NCBI GenBank assembly: GCA_038323475.1
Contig: JBBQHA010000097.1
Span: 1 to 12,351 of the forward strand
Origin: SZAS-103 sp038323475
Lineage (GTDB): Bacteria; Pseudomonadota; Gammaproteobacteria; Xanthomonadales; Xanthomonadaceae
Direction of reading: 5' to 3'
DNA: 12,351 nucleotides
Positions within the stretch are counted from its first letter, which is position 1. Every line of letters starts with the position of its first letter. This document shows, in pieces, positions 6,416 through 12,351 of the stretch. The notes beneath the pieces were generated by a model that was not told the DNA's origin, did no database searches, and saw nothing but the letters and a program-made list of their open reading frames with translations. Made by a program: the position numbers and the translations under genes.

Positions 6416-7480
6416 ATGAAATCATCCCTCCTGCGCAACGGCGCGCTCGCTGTCTCGGTGTCTTTCTCCCTCCTGGTTGCCCCGGTCCTGCATGCGCAGG
6501 ACAAGCCTGCGCCGGCCGACCTGGCCGCATTCGCGCAGCAGACCGCGAAGGCCTATGAGCTCGACGCCAAGGCCGTGCAGGCCACGCTCGCGCAGGCGCA
6601 CTACCGGCAGAGCACGGTGGATGCGATGTCGCGCCCGGCCGAGTCGGTCAAGACCTGGAAGGATTACCGCCCGATCTTCGTGACCCCCAAGCGCATCGCC
6701 GGTGGTCGCGCCTTCCTCGCCGCGAACCGCAAGGCGTTGATGAAGGTGCAGGCCGACACCGGCGTGCCGGCCGAGATCATCGTCGCGATCATCGGCGTGG
6801 AAACCGGATACGGCGGCAACACCGGCTCCTACCGCGTGCTCGATGCGCTGTACACGCTGTCGTTCTGGTATCCGCGCAGCGGCGATCCGGCCAAGGCCCA
6901 GCGCGAGGACGAGCGCCAGGCCTTCTTCCGCGACCAGCTCGCGCAGTTGTTCGCGCTGGCGAAGGAAGAGCGTTTCCCGGTCGAATCGTTGACCGGCAGC
7001 TACGCGGGCGCGATGGGATGGGCGCAATTCATGCCGTCGAGTTACCGGCAGTACGCGAAGGACGGCGACGGCGATGGCCGCGCCGACCTGTTCGGCGGTT
7101 CGATGCCCGACCTGTTTTCATCGGTCGCGAATTACTTCGTCGGCTACGGCTGGCAGAAGGACCAGCCGGTCGCGGTGCGCGCGTTCCACGACCCGGCGAC
7201 GATGGCATTCGCTCCCGACGACCTGCTGCCGAACTACACGCTCGGCGAACTCGGCGAGAAGGGTTATCGGCCGCAGCAGTCGCTGGGCCACGAGATCAAC
7301 GGCTCGCTGCTGACCCTGGATGGCGCGCAGGGCACCGAGGACTGGATCGTGTTCCAGAACTTCTACACGATCACCCGCTACAACCACTCGCCGATGTACG
7401 CGATGGCGGTGTACCAGCTGGCCGAAGCGATCGCAGCGAAAGATCCGGCCGCCATGAAGGATCCGAACGCATCGCCATGA
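6416..7480 (+). CDS. mltB: Membrane-bound lytic transglycosylase B family protein
   Basis: MltB-family enzymes cleave the MurNAc-GlcNAc bond of peptidoglycan, leaving 1,6-anhydro-MurNAc ends. The 354-residue product has the family core: IIVAIIGVETGYGGNTGSYR with the expected catalytic Glu at E129, then LDALYTLSFWYPR, GSYAGAMGWAQFMPSSYRQY (GAMGWAQFMPSSY from about G198), DGDGDGRADLFG and SVANYFVGYGW. The N-terminus MKSSLLRNGALAVSV with an Ala/Val/Leu core ending in LHA-QDK looks like a signal peptide cut by signal peptidase I. There is no lipobox Cys, so unlike E. coli MltB this form is probably soluble in the periplasm. The ATG at 6416 is chosen for the signal peptide; upstream in-frame codons translate the repeat. 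The stop overlaps rlpA (ATGA). Confidence 0.92.
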   Translation: MKSSLLRNGALAVSVSFSLLVAPVLHAQDKPAPADLAAFAQQTAKAYELDAKAVQATLAQAHYRQSTVDAMSRPAESVKTWKDYRPIFVTPKRIAGGRAFLAANRKALMKVQADTGVPAEIIVAIIGVETGYGGNTGSYRVLDALYTLSFWYPRSGDPAKAQREDERQAFFRDQLAQLFALAKEERFPVESLTGSYAGAMGWAQFMPSSYRQYAKDGDGDGRADLFGGSMPDLFSSVANYFVGYGWQKDQPVAVRAFHDPATMAFAPDDLLPNYTLGELGEKGYRPQQSLGHEINGSLLTLDGAQGTEDWIVFQNFYTITRYNHSPMYAMAVYQLAEAIAAKDPAAMKDPNASP

Positions 7481-8835
7481 CGTCGGGCCGCGCATCCGCA
7501 ACGGTGTTGCGCCGCGCGTTCGTTCTGTCGACCGCGTTGCTGCTCGCGGCCTGTGCGGAGCAGCCGACGAAACCAGCGCCGGCAGCCCCGGCGGCGCATC
7601 CGCCAGCTCCCGCGCGCGCGCCGGCGCATCCGGCACGCAAGCCGTGGAAGCCGCTCGGTCCGTACACCGCGGGGGGGCTGTACGCGCCTGGCGTCGCCGA
7701 TGGCACGCCCGAGATCCCTCCCGATATCGCCAACCTGGCCGAGCCGGTCCCGCGCGCCGAACCGCGCTCGCATTACGGCAACCGATCGCCCTACGTGGTG
7801 CTCGGCAAGACCTATACCGTGCTGCCGAGCGCGAGCGGTTACCTCGAACGCGGCGTGGCGTCGTGGTACGGCACCAAGTTCGATGGCCGCGCGACCTCGA
7901 GTTTCGAACCCTACGACGTTTACCAGTTCAGCGCGGCGCATCGCACGCTGCCGCTGCCGAGCTATGCGCGCGTGACCAACCTGGACAACGGGCGCAGCGT
8001 GATCGTGCGGATCAACGACCGTGGCCCGTTCCACGAAGGCCGCCTGATCGACCTGTCATATGCGGCTGCGGTGAAGCTCGGCGTGAACGTGCATGGCACC
8101 GCGAACGTGGAAGTGCGCGGGATCGATCCTGGCGAGCCGTTGCCGCCTGCCCCGGCAGTTGCTGCCGTGGGCGCGGATGCAGCAGGCACGGCCCATCCCG
8201 TAGCGCCTCCGAAACCCGCGGCGCCAGTGACCAGGCCAGCGCCTGCCGCTCCGAAACCGGTCGCCGTTGCGCCGAAACCCGCGGCGGTCGTGGCATTGCC
8301 CGCGCCCGTTCCGGGAGTGGTAGCGACGGCGCAGGATCCGGCGGGCGTGCCGTCGGCGGCGCTGCATCCGCCGAAGGAGTCCACGCCAGCGCCAGTTTCG
8401 GCCGGCACGACTGCGGCGCAGGCGCCCGTCACGACGACCACCGCGCCTGTGGCCGCCAGCCAGCCATCGTCCACTGCAGCATCCGCGCCAGCCGCACTGC
8501 CACCGCCCCCGGGATCGGCCAGGACCGCACCGAACGTCGCCATTCCCGATGTCGCGCATGCGCTTCCGCAAGCGGTGATCGAACGCCCCTTGATCGATCC
8601 TTCGACCCATGGCTTCCTGCAGGTCGCCAGCTACAGCGATCGCGCGAATGCCGAACGCATGTTGCAGCGCCTGTTGCAGGCCGGCGTGGACAAGGTGGAA
8701 CTGGTGACGGTGCAGGTCGCGGGCCAGGTCCTGTGGCGGGTGCATGTCGGCCCGCTGCGTGCGGACGAGGCCGAGCGCGTCGCTGCGCACCTGGATGCGC
8801 TGGGTTTCGGAAATCCGCCGTTCTTCAAGGATTAG
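7477..8835 (+). CDS. rlpA: RlpA lipoprotein, septal/lytic transglycosylase with SPOR domain
   Basis: RlpA is an outer-membrane lipoprotein; in Pseudomonas aeruginosa it is a lytic transglycosylase acting on glycan strands without stem peptides. The 452-residue product has a lipoprotein signal ending LLAAC (lipidated C26), a Pro/Ala-rich spacer, a double-psi beta-barrel domain (about 126-218, GVASWYGTKFDGRATSS to VEVRGID), a long Pro/Ala/Thr linker (about 219-376) and a C-terminal SPOR domain (about 378-452, HGFLQVASYSD to GFGNPPFF) that binds denuded glycan. E144, D147 and H155 have the spacing of the P. aeruginosa residues E120, D123 and H131. The usual TANGE before the Asp reads TSSFE. ATGA coupling to mltB suggests two glycan-cutting enzymes made together. 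Confidence 0.94.
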   Translation: MTSGRASATVLRRAFVLSTALLLAACAEQPTKPAPAAPAAHPPAPARAPAHPARKPWKPLGPYTAGGLYAPGVADGTPEIPPDIANLAEPVPRAEPRSHYGNRSPYVVLGKTYTVLPSASGYLERGVASWYGTKFDGRATSSFEPYDVYQFSAAHRTLPLPSYARVTNLDNGRSVIVRINDRGPFHEGRLIDLSYAAAVKLGVNVHGTANVEVRGIDPGEPLPPAPAVAAVGADAAGTAHPVAPPKPAAPVTRPAPAAPKPVAVAPKPAAVVALPAPVPGVVATAQDPAGVPSAALHPPKESTPAPVSAGTTAAQAPVTTTTAPVAASQPSSTAASAPAALPPPPGSARTAPNVAIPDVAHALPQAVIERPLIDPSTHGFLQVASYSDRANAERMLQRLLQAGVDKVELVTVQVAGQVLWRVHVGPLRADEAERVAAHLDALGFGNPPFFKD

Positions 8836-8894
8836 CGGTCCACAACGATTAAACTTGCGGCTTCCCGGCCGGTCGAACGGTCGTCAATGTCTTC

Positions 8895-8944
8895 AGTCAT
8901 GTCGCATGTTGAGTCCCAATGATGAGAGTCGCATTGACATGACT
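8895..8944. repeat. Nine-base-pair inverted repeat after rlpA
   Basis: AGTCATGTC (8895-8903) is perfectly complementary to GACATGACT (8936-8944) across a 32-base interval. A second pair, GTCAATG (8883-8889) with CATTGAC (8932-8938), overlaps it, so two folds exclude each other. It lies 60 bases after the rlpA stop and about 180 before dacA. No T-run follows. Possible roles are an mRNA structure in the dacA leader, a transcript end point or an operator. The function is not known. Confidence 0.5.
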
Positions 8945-8945
8945 A

Positions 8946-9105
8946 CCCTCACCCCACCACCGGCTCCGCCGGTGGGTCCCCCGCACCCCGGCCTTTGCGT
9001 CGGACGCTCAGGCGTTCGCGTACGCGCGGACCGTTGGTCCGCAATCGCGTCCTCTCACCCCGCAGCGCGGGCGACGGACATCGGCGTCGCTTCGCGACTT
9101 TCCCG
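8946..9105. repeat. GC-rich hairpin cluster upstream of dacA
   Basis: Several short perfect palindromes follow one another: CCACCGGC (8957-8964) with GCCGGTGG (8968-8975); GCGGACC (9026-9032) with GGTCCGC (9036-9042); and GCGACG (9071-9076) with CGTCGC (9085-9090). CCCTCACCCC-like words at both ends resemble the arm sequence of the repeat at 1418-1524. The second hairpin resembles the one at 6217-6235 (both GC stems around a TTGG centre). I read this as a mosaic of dispersed palindromic repeats. The 292-base gap 8836-9127 contains no credible gene. A weak TANNNT box, TAAACT (8850-8855), is the only promoter-like word I noted. Confidence 0.6.
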
Positions 9106-9127
9106 TTAAATGGAGCACTCTCCCCAC

Positions 9128-10441
9128 ATGCGCCTTCGCCGTTCCGTGTCCGCCATCGCCATCGCCCTGCTCGCTGCCGGCTCCATCGCGGCGAACTCGA
9201 TCGCCGCCGCACCCCAGCCGACCCCGCAACCGCATCCGGCTCCGCAACCCGTGGCGCCGCATCCGGCCGCCGCGCCGCAGCCGCACCCGGCGATGCCGAC
9301 TCCGGCAGGCGCCGCTTCCGTGGCGCCGGAGAACATGCCGATCCCGCCGGCGCCGCCGACGCCAGGCAAGGCCTGGGTCCTGCTCGATTACGAGACCGGC
9401 CAGATCATCTCGGGCAACAACTACGACGGCCGCATCGAACCCGCAAGCATCACCAAGGTGATGACCTCGTACGTCGTCGCTGCGGAACTCGCGCACGGCA
9501 AGATCGACCCGAACCAGCCGGTGACGATCAGCGAACGCGCGTGGAAGGAAGGCGGCGCGGGCACCGATGGTTCGTTCAGCGCTTTCGACCTGAACTCGAA
9601 AGTGCCGCTGATGGACGTGCAGCGCGGGCTGATCATCCAGTCCGGCAACGACGCCGCGATCGCATTGGCCGAACATGTCGCCGGCAGCGAGGAAGCGTTC
9701 GTGTCGCTGATGAACACGTACGCGCAGAAACTCGGCATGAAGAACTCGCACTTCGCGAACGCGCACGGGTTGTCGAACCCGGACCATTACTCGACAGCGC
9801 ACGACATCGCGATCCTTTCGCGCGCCCTGATCCACGACTACCCGCAGGAATACGCGATCTACAAGGAACGCGAATACACCTACAACAACATCCGCCAGTA
9901 CAACCGCAACGAGCTTCTCGGCCGCGACCCGACCGTGGACGGCATCAAGACCGGCCACACCTCGGCCGCCGGTTTCTGCCTTGCCGCATCCGCCAAGCGC
10001 GGCGACCAGCGGCTGATCTCGGTCGTGCTCGGCATCGATGCGAAGGGCGACAAGGAGGGCTTCCGCCTGCGCGAGGACGCGAACCTCGCGCTGCTGAACT
10101 GGGGCTTCCGGTTCTTCGAATCGCACGCGCTGTACCAGGCGAACACCCAACTCGCCCACCTGAAAGTCTGGAAGGGCAAGGCCAACGACCTTGCGCTCGG
10201 CCTTGCCCAGCCGATCAACATCGTGATCCCGCGCGGTCGCTACGGCGCGCTCAAGCCGTACATGGACGTGCCCAAGCAGCTCGTCGCGCCGATCATGAAG
10301 GGCCAGCAGATCGGCACCCTGCGCGTGACCCTCGACGGCAGGCCGATGCTCACGCGTCCGCTGGTCGCGCTCGCCGACGTCCCGCAGGCCGGTTTCTTCG
10401 GCCGCATGTGGGACGACATGTGGATGTGGTGGGAGAGCTGA
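9128..10441 (+). CDS. dacA: D-alanyl-D-alanine carboxypeptidase (PBP5/6 family)
   Basis: The enzyme removes the terminal D-Ala from peptidoglycan pentapeptides in the periplasm, which limits the sites open to cross-linking. The 437-residue product has a signal peptide (MRLRRSVSAIAIALLAAG, Ala-rich end), a Pro/Gln/His/Ala-rich stretch to about residue 80, and the class C penicillin-binding fold with S107-I-T-K110, S172-G-N174 and K274-T-G. The C-terminal beta domain ends in a Trp/Met-rich amphipathic helix (GFFGRMWDDMWMWWES) that would anchor it to the inner membrane, as in E. coli PBP5. The Pro-rich insert makes it longer than PBP5 (403 residues). The ATG at 9128 is chosen because the signal peptide begins there and GGAG lies 12 bases upstream; an in-frame ATG at 9110 adds six residues. 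Confidence 0.95.
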   Translation: MRLRRSVSAIAIALLAAGSIAANSIAAAPQPTPQPHPAPQPVAPHPAAAPQPHPAMPTPAGAASVAPENMPIPPAPPTPGKAWVLLDYETGQIISGNNYDGRIEPASITKVMTSYVVAAELAHGKIDPNQPVTISERAWKEGGAGTDGSFSAFDLNSKVPLMDVQRGLIIQSGNDAAIALAEHVAGSEEAFVSLMNTYAQKLGMKNSHFANAHGLSNPDHYSTAHDIAILSRALIHDYPQEYAIYKEREYTYNNIRQYNRNELLGRDPTVDGIKTGHTSAAGFCLAASAKRGDQRLISVVLGIDAKGDKEGFRLREDANLALLNWGFRFFESHALYQANTQLAHLKVWKGKANDLALGLAQPINIVIPRGRYGALKPYMDVPKQLVAPIMKGQQIGTLRVTLDGRPMLTRPLVALADVPQAGFFGRMWDDMWMWWES

Positions 10442-10460
10442 TCGGCCGCCGCACTCCGCA

Positions 10461-10490
10461 GGATGGGTTGAGCGCTGCAAGACCCATCAT
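10461..10490. repeat. GATGGGT palindrome between convergent dacA and GST genes
   Basis: GATGGGT (10462-10468) pairs with ACCCATC (10482-10488) around a 13-base loop containing AGCGCT, flanked by GCAG and ATTG. The wording (AGGATGGGTTGAGCGC then ACCCATC) is like a short dispersed repeat common in many proteobacterial genomes (from memory). It sits in the 55 bases between the dacA stop and the end of the convergent GST gene, where it could act as a transcript end on both strands. No T-run is present, so a true intrinsic terminator is not shown. Confidence 0.55.
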
Positions 10491-10496
10491 TGGCTG

Positions 10497-11153
10497 TCAC
10501 GGCAACTCGCGCCCCGAGTGCGGATCGATCGCATAGGGATGCACCTGTGCGAGATGTCCGGGTTGCGCCTGCACGCGTGCGATCCATGCGCGCAGCGCGG
10601 GGAAATCCGCCAGCGCGATTCCGGCGTCCTCGGCCAGGTGTGTGTAGGCGAACACCGCGGTGTCGGCGATGGTGTAGTCGCGGCCGACCAGGAATCCGTC
10701 GGTCGCTTGCGCATGTGCGGCCAGATGCCGTTCGAGCATGCCGATCACCTTGATGCCCGCTCGGCGCTTGCCATCCACCAGAGCCGGATCGCGGCGCGTG
10801 GTCTTGCCGGTCAAGCTCCAGTGCCGCAAGGTCGCGACGGTCGACTGCACGTAGTCGGCTTCGAAACCCAACCAACGCATCACCTGCGCGCGCTGCCAGC
10901 GGTCGTCAGGCAGATAGCGCGTGCCTTCGGCGAGATACGAAAGGATCGCGTTCGATTCGGCGAGGCATTCGCCAGATTCCAGTTCGAGCACCGGCACCGC
11001 GCCGGCCGGATTCTTCGCAAGGAAAGCGTCCGTCTGCCCTTCGCCATCGAAGATCGCGATGAAGACTTGTCGATGCGGGATGTCGAGGTGCGCGAGCAAC
11101 TGGCGCACCTTCCACGCGTTCTGCGACGGAAGGTAATCGTGCAGGGTCAGCAT
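10497..11153 (-). CDS. Glutathione S-transferase family protein
   Basis: This is a cytosolic GST-fold protein; the family conjugates glutathione to electrophiles or uses it in reduction or isomerisation. The substrate here is unknown. The 218-residue product has an N-terminal thioredoxin-like domain (about 1-78): LHDYLPSQNAWKVRQLL with a candidate glutathione-activating S10, NPAGAVPVLE with the cis-proline P54, and E66-S67 before NAILSYLAEG, the usual gamma-glutamyl-binding pair. The all-helical C-terminal domain contains FLVGRDYTIADTAVFAYTH, the conserved N-capping box region of GSTs, then FPALRAWIARVQAQPG. The start is the ATG at 11153-11151, with GGAG six bases upstream. The frame runs 55 codons further up, but without GST-like sequence. 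It is convergent with dacA and downstream of the SDR gene on the same strand. Confidence 0.9.
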   Translation of the reverse strand: MLTLHDYLPSQNAWKVRQLLAHLDIPHRQVFIAIFDGEGQTDAFLAKNPAGAVPVLELESGECLAESNAILSYLAEGTRYLPDDRWQRAQVMRWLGFEADYVQSTVATLRHWSLTGKTTRRDPALVDGKRRAGIKVIGMLERHLAAHAQATDGFLVGRDYTIADTAVFAYTHLAEDAGIALADFPALRAWIARVQAQPGHLAQVHPYAIDPHSGRELP

Positions 11154-11298
11154 GGCGTTCTCCGGGTCGGGATGACGCCATGGTGATGGTGCTGGATCGG
11201 GTTCGCTATCCGGATCTTGCGCGACGTGAATGTCGTGGCTGCGTTCGCTGAGAGCAAAGGCGAAGCTTTCGCGCGTCAGCGTGAAAGCTCTGGGTGGC

Positions 11299-12063
11299 TC
11301 AAGCCATATATCCGCCATACACCGGCAAGCTGATCCCGGTCACATAGCTCGCCGCCGGCGAGCACAGGTACAGCACCGCGGGCGCGATCTCCGATGGTTG
11401 CGCGACGCGGGCGAGCGGGATCATCTTCGTCATCATCGCCATGAGTTTCGCGTCGGCGATGATCGAACTTGCGAACTTGGTGTCGGTCAATCCGGGCAGG
11501 ACCGCGTTGACGCGGATGCCGTGCGCGGCCATTTCCTTCGCCATGCCTTCGGTCATGTTGACGATGCCGGCCTTGGTCATCGAATAGATGCCCTGTCCCG
11601 GTGCGCTGCGCCTGGCGTTGACCGAGGCGATGTTGACGATCGCGCCGCCGCGTTTCGCGCGCATGCGCTTTGCTGCCTGCACCGAGGTCCAGAAATAGCC
11701 GCGCAGGTTCACCGCGACGGTCTTCTCGTAGCTCGCCAGGTCCATGTCGAGCATCGGCCCGAAGTAAGGATTTGCGGCGGCGTTGTTGACGAGGATGTCG
11801 GGCGCGCGGCCGGTCGCGTCGAGCGTCGCGAACAGCGCCTCGATCGCCTCGGTGTCGCCGACGTGCAGCGCATGCGCCTGCGCTTGGCCGCCGTCGTCGC
11901 GGATCGCCTGCGCGACCGTTTCGCAGGTTTCGACCTTGCGGCTGGTGCAGACCACGTGCGCGCCGTGGGCGCCGAGCAGCCGGGCGATCGCCTCGCCGAT
12001 GCCGCGCGATGCGCCGCTGACGAGGGCGGTCTTGCCGGACAGGTCGAAGAGGTCGGCTGTCAT
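11299..12063 (-). CDS. Short-chain dehydrogenase/reductase (SDR) family oxidoreductase
   Basis: This is a classical SDR of 254 residues, the usual size. It oxidises or reduces an alcohol or carbonyl group using NAD(P). Seen in the sequence: the cofactor loop SGASRGIG (16-23), basic R42-K43 at the end of the second strand (which suggests NADP preference), NNAA (93-96, usually NNAG), and the catalytic set N119, S147, Y160 and K164 in YSMTK. Then come IRVNAVLPGLTDTKF and the C-terminal SYVTGISLPVYGGY. The NNAAANPYFGP wording resembles the DHRS4-like branch, but the substrate is unknown. The ATG at 12063-12061 has AAAGG 8 bases upstream. GST lies 145 bases downstream on the same strand; the gap has no strong promoter or terminator, so co-transcription is possible. 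Confidence 0.93.
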   Translation of the reverse strand: MTADLFDLSGKTALVSGASRGIGEAIARLLGAHGAHVVCTSRKVETCETVAQAIRDDGGQAQAHALHVGDTEAIEALFATLDATGRAPDILVNNAAANPYFGPMLDMDLASYEKTVAVNLRGYFWTSVQAAKRMRAKRGGAIVNIASVNARRSAPGQGIYSMTKAGIVNMTEGMAKEMAAHGIRVNAVLPGLTDTKFASSIIADAKLMAMMTKMIPLARVAQPSEIAPAVLYLCSPAASYVTGISLPVYGGYMA

Positions 12064-12116
12064 GCCTGGAGCCTTTGGCGTTGTATGCTGGAAACGCTAC
12101 CACGTGCTGTGGTGTG

Positions 12117-12236
12117 AGGGTTTGAATCCCATCTCCCAACGGGGGTGCCGATGGCGGGTGGCGGGGCGATCAGAGTACGAAATATACCCCGCTGCGATTC
12201 GCCCCTTGCCCCAACCCTCTCCCGTCGGGAGAGGAA
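12117..12236. repeat. Second, diverged copy of the three-part palindromic repeat
   Basis: This block aligns with the repeat at 1418-1524 in the same order. A degraded first hairpin (ATCTCCCAACGGGGGTG) is followed by GCCGATGGCGGGTG (GCCGAAGGCGGGTG in copy 1). A middle stem pairs GGGGCGA (12163-12169) with TCGCCCC (12199-12205). Then comes CCCCAACCCTCTCCC, and a last stem CCTCTCCC (12216-12223) with GGGAGAGG (12227-12234) around GTC. The middle loops differ in sequence while the outer words are kept, as expected for a mobile or dispersed palindromic unit. It fills most of the 175-base divergent gap between two SDR genes. Confidence 0.75.
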
Positions 12237-12238
12237 CT
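12228..12238 (+). promoter_or_regulatory. Ribosome-binding site formed by the 3' arm of a repeat hairpin
   Basis: GGAG (12228-12231) lies seven bases before the TTG at 12239, with AGGA (12232-12235) also close. These bases form the right arm of the CCTCTCCC/GGGAGAGG stem (12216-12234). The hairpin would hide the site when folded. The role as ribosome-binding site is inferred. Confidence 0.4.
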
Positions 12239-12351
12239 TTGAGCATTTTGGCCCGAGTCATTGATAGGAATGCCAGGACCCAACGCAAAGTCCTGATCAC
12301 CGGCGCCGGCAGCGGCCTCGGCCGCGCGCTCGCGCAGCGTTACGCGAACGC
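12239..12351 (+). CDS. SDR family oxidoreductase, N-terminal fragment (runs off the right end)
   Basis: The last 113 bases encode an open frame ending ...RKVLITGAGSGLGRALAQRYAN at the window edge. The TGAGSGLGRA loop is the NAD(P)-binding glycine motif of short-chain dehydrogenases, preceded by the hydrophobic first strand VLIT. There is no in-frame ATG. TTG at 12239 is the best start because GGAG lies seven bases before it; TTG at 12248 is an alternative. A start at 12239 puts about 16 residues before RKVLITG, more than most SDRs have. An ATG at 12270 is in a different frame and stops after eight codons. The catalytic Ser/Tyr/Lys lie beyond the window, so the substrate cannot be inferred. 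It is divergent from the complete SDR at 11299-12063. Confidence 0.8.
   Translation, partial: MSILARVIDRNARTQRKVLITGAGSGLGRALAQRYAN

Noticed and set aside
8995..10536. Rightward frame of 513 codons overlapping dacA
   Set aside because: Arg-rich and low in complexity, out of frame with a confident dacA; no domain is recognisable.
11154..11318. 55-codon N-terminal extension of the GST gene
   Set aside because: GST homology and a GGAG ribosome-binding site support the ATG at 11153; the extension shows no family sequence.
12099..12113. ACCAC-GTGCT-GTGGT inverted repeat upstream of the leftward SDR, as an operator
   Set aside because: Only five base pairs and no regulator gene nearby; such words occur by chance.
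12097..12300. Leftward 67-codon frame near the right edge
   Set aside because: It translates the palindromic repeat (PLPTGEGWGKG) and lies opposite the start of the SDR gene.

Overview
The window is a high-GC stretch of gammaproteobacterial core chromosome, most likely from the Xanthomonadales/Lysobacterales (Xanthomonas, Lysobacter, Rhodanobacter-type bacteria). This placement rests on the gene order, the protein wording I recognise from that group, the weak Shine-Dalgarno sequences and the intergenic palindromic repeats. No single marker fixes the genus. I see no phage, transposase, CRISPR, tRNA or rRNA signal.

Left edge (1-348): the first 24 codons of a PfkB-type sugar/adenosine kinase run leftward off the window. 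A divergent intergenic region follows, with a plausible promoter for the large rightward cluster.

Centre (349-10441): eight rightward genes form a cell-wall elongation cluster: mreB, mreC, mreD, mrdA (PBP2), rodA, mltB, rlpA, dacA. MreB filaments, MreC and MreD position and activate the RodA glycosyltransferase and PBP2 transpeptidase, which build the lateral wall. MltB and RlpA are lytic transglycosylases that open or trim glycan strands, and DacA removes terminal D-Ala from stem peptides. The genes are very tight in places: mreC/mreD, mrdA/rodA and mltB/rlpA each overlap by ATGA. In E. coli these genes are split between an mreBCD locus and an mrdA-rodA-rlpA-dacA locus; here they are joined.

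The gaps in the cluster (mreB-mreC, rodA-mltB, rlpA-dacA) and after dacA are each filled by palindromic repeat DNA. One repeat type occurs twice, at 1418-1524 and 12117-12236.

Right edge (10497-12351): a glutathione S-transferase-like gene and a short-chain dehydrogenase/reductase point leftward. The start of a second, divergent SDR gene runs off the right end.

No new multi-gene system is evident. The most notable points are departures from family consensus in two catalytic elongasome proteins (RodA has QPAFGT in place of QPDLGT; PBP2 seems to lack most of the reported zinc ligands), and the repeat elements, one of which appears to supply the ribosome-binding site of the next gene.
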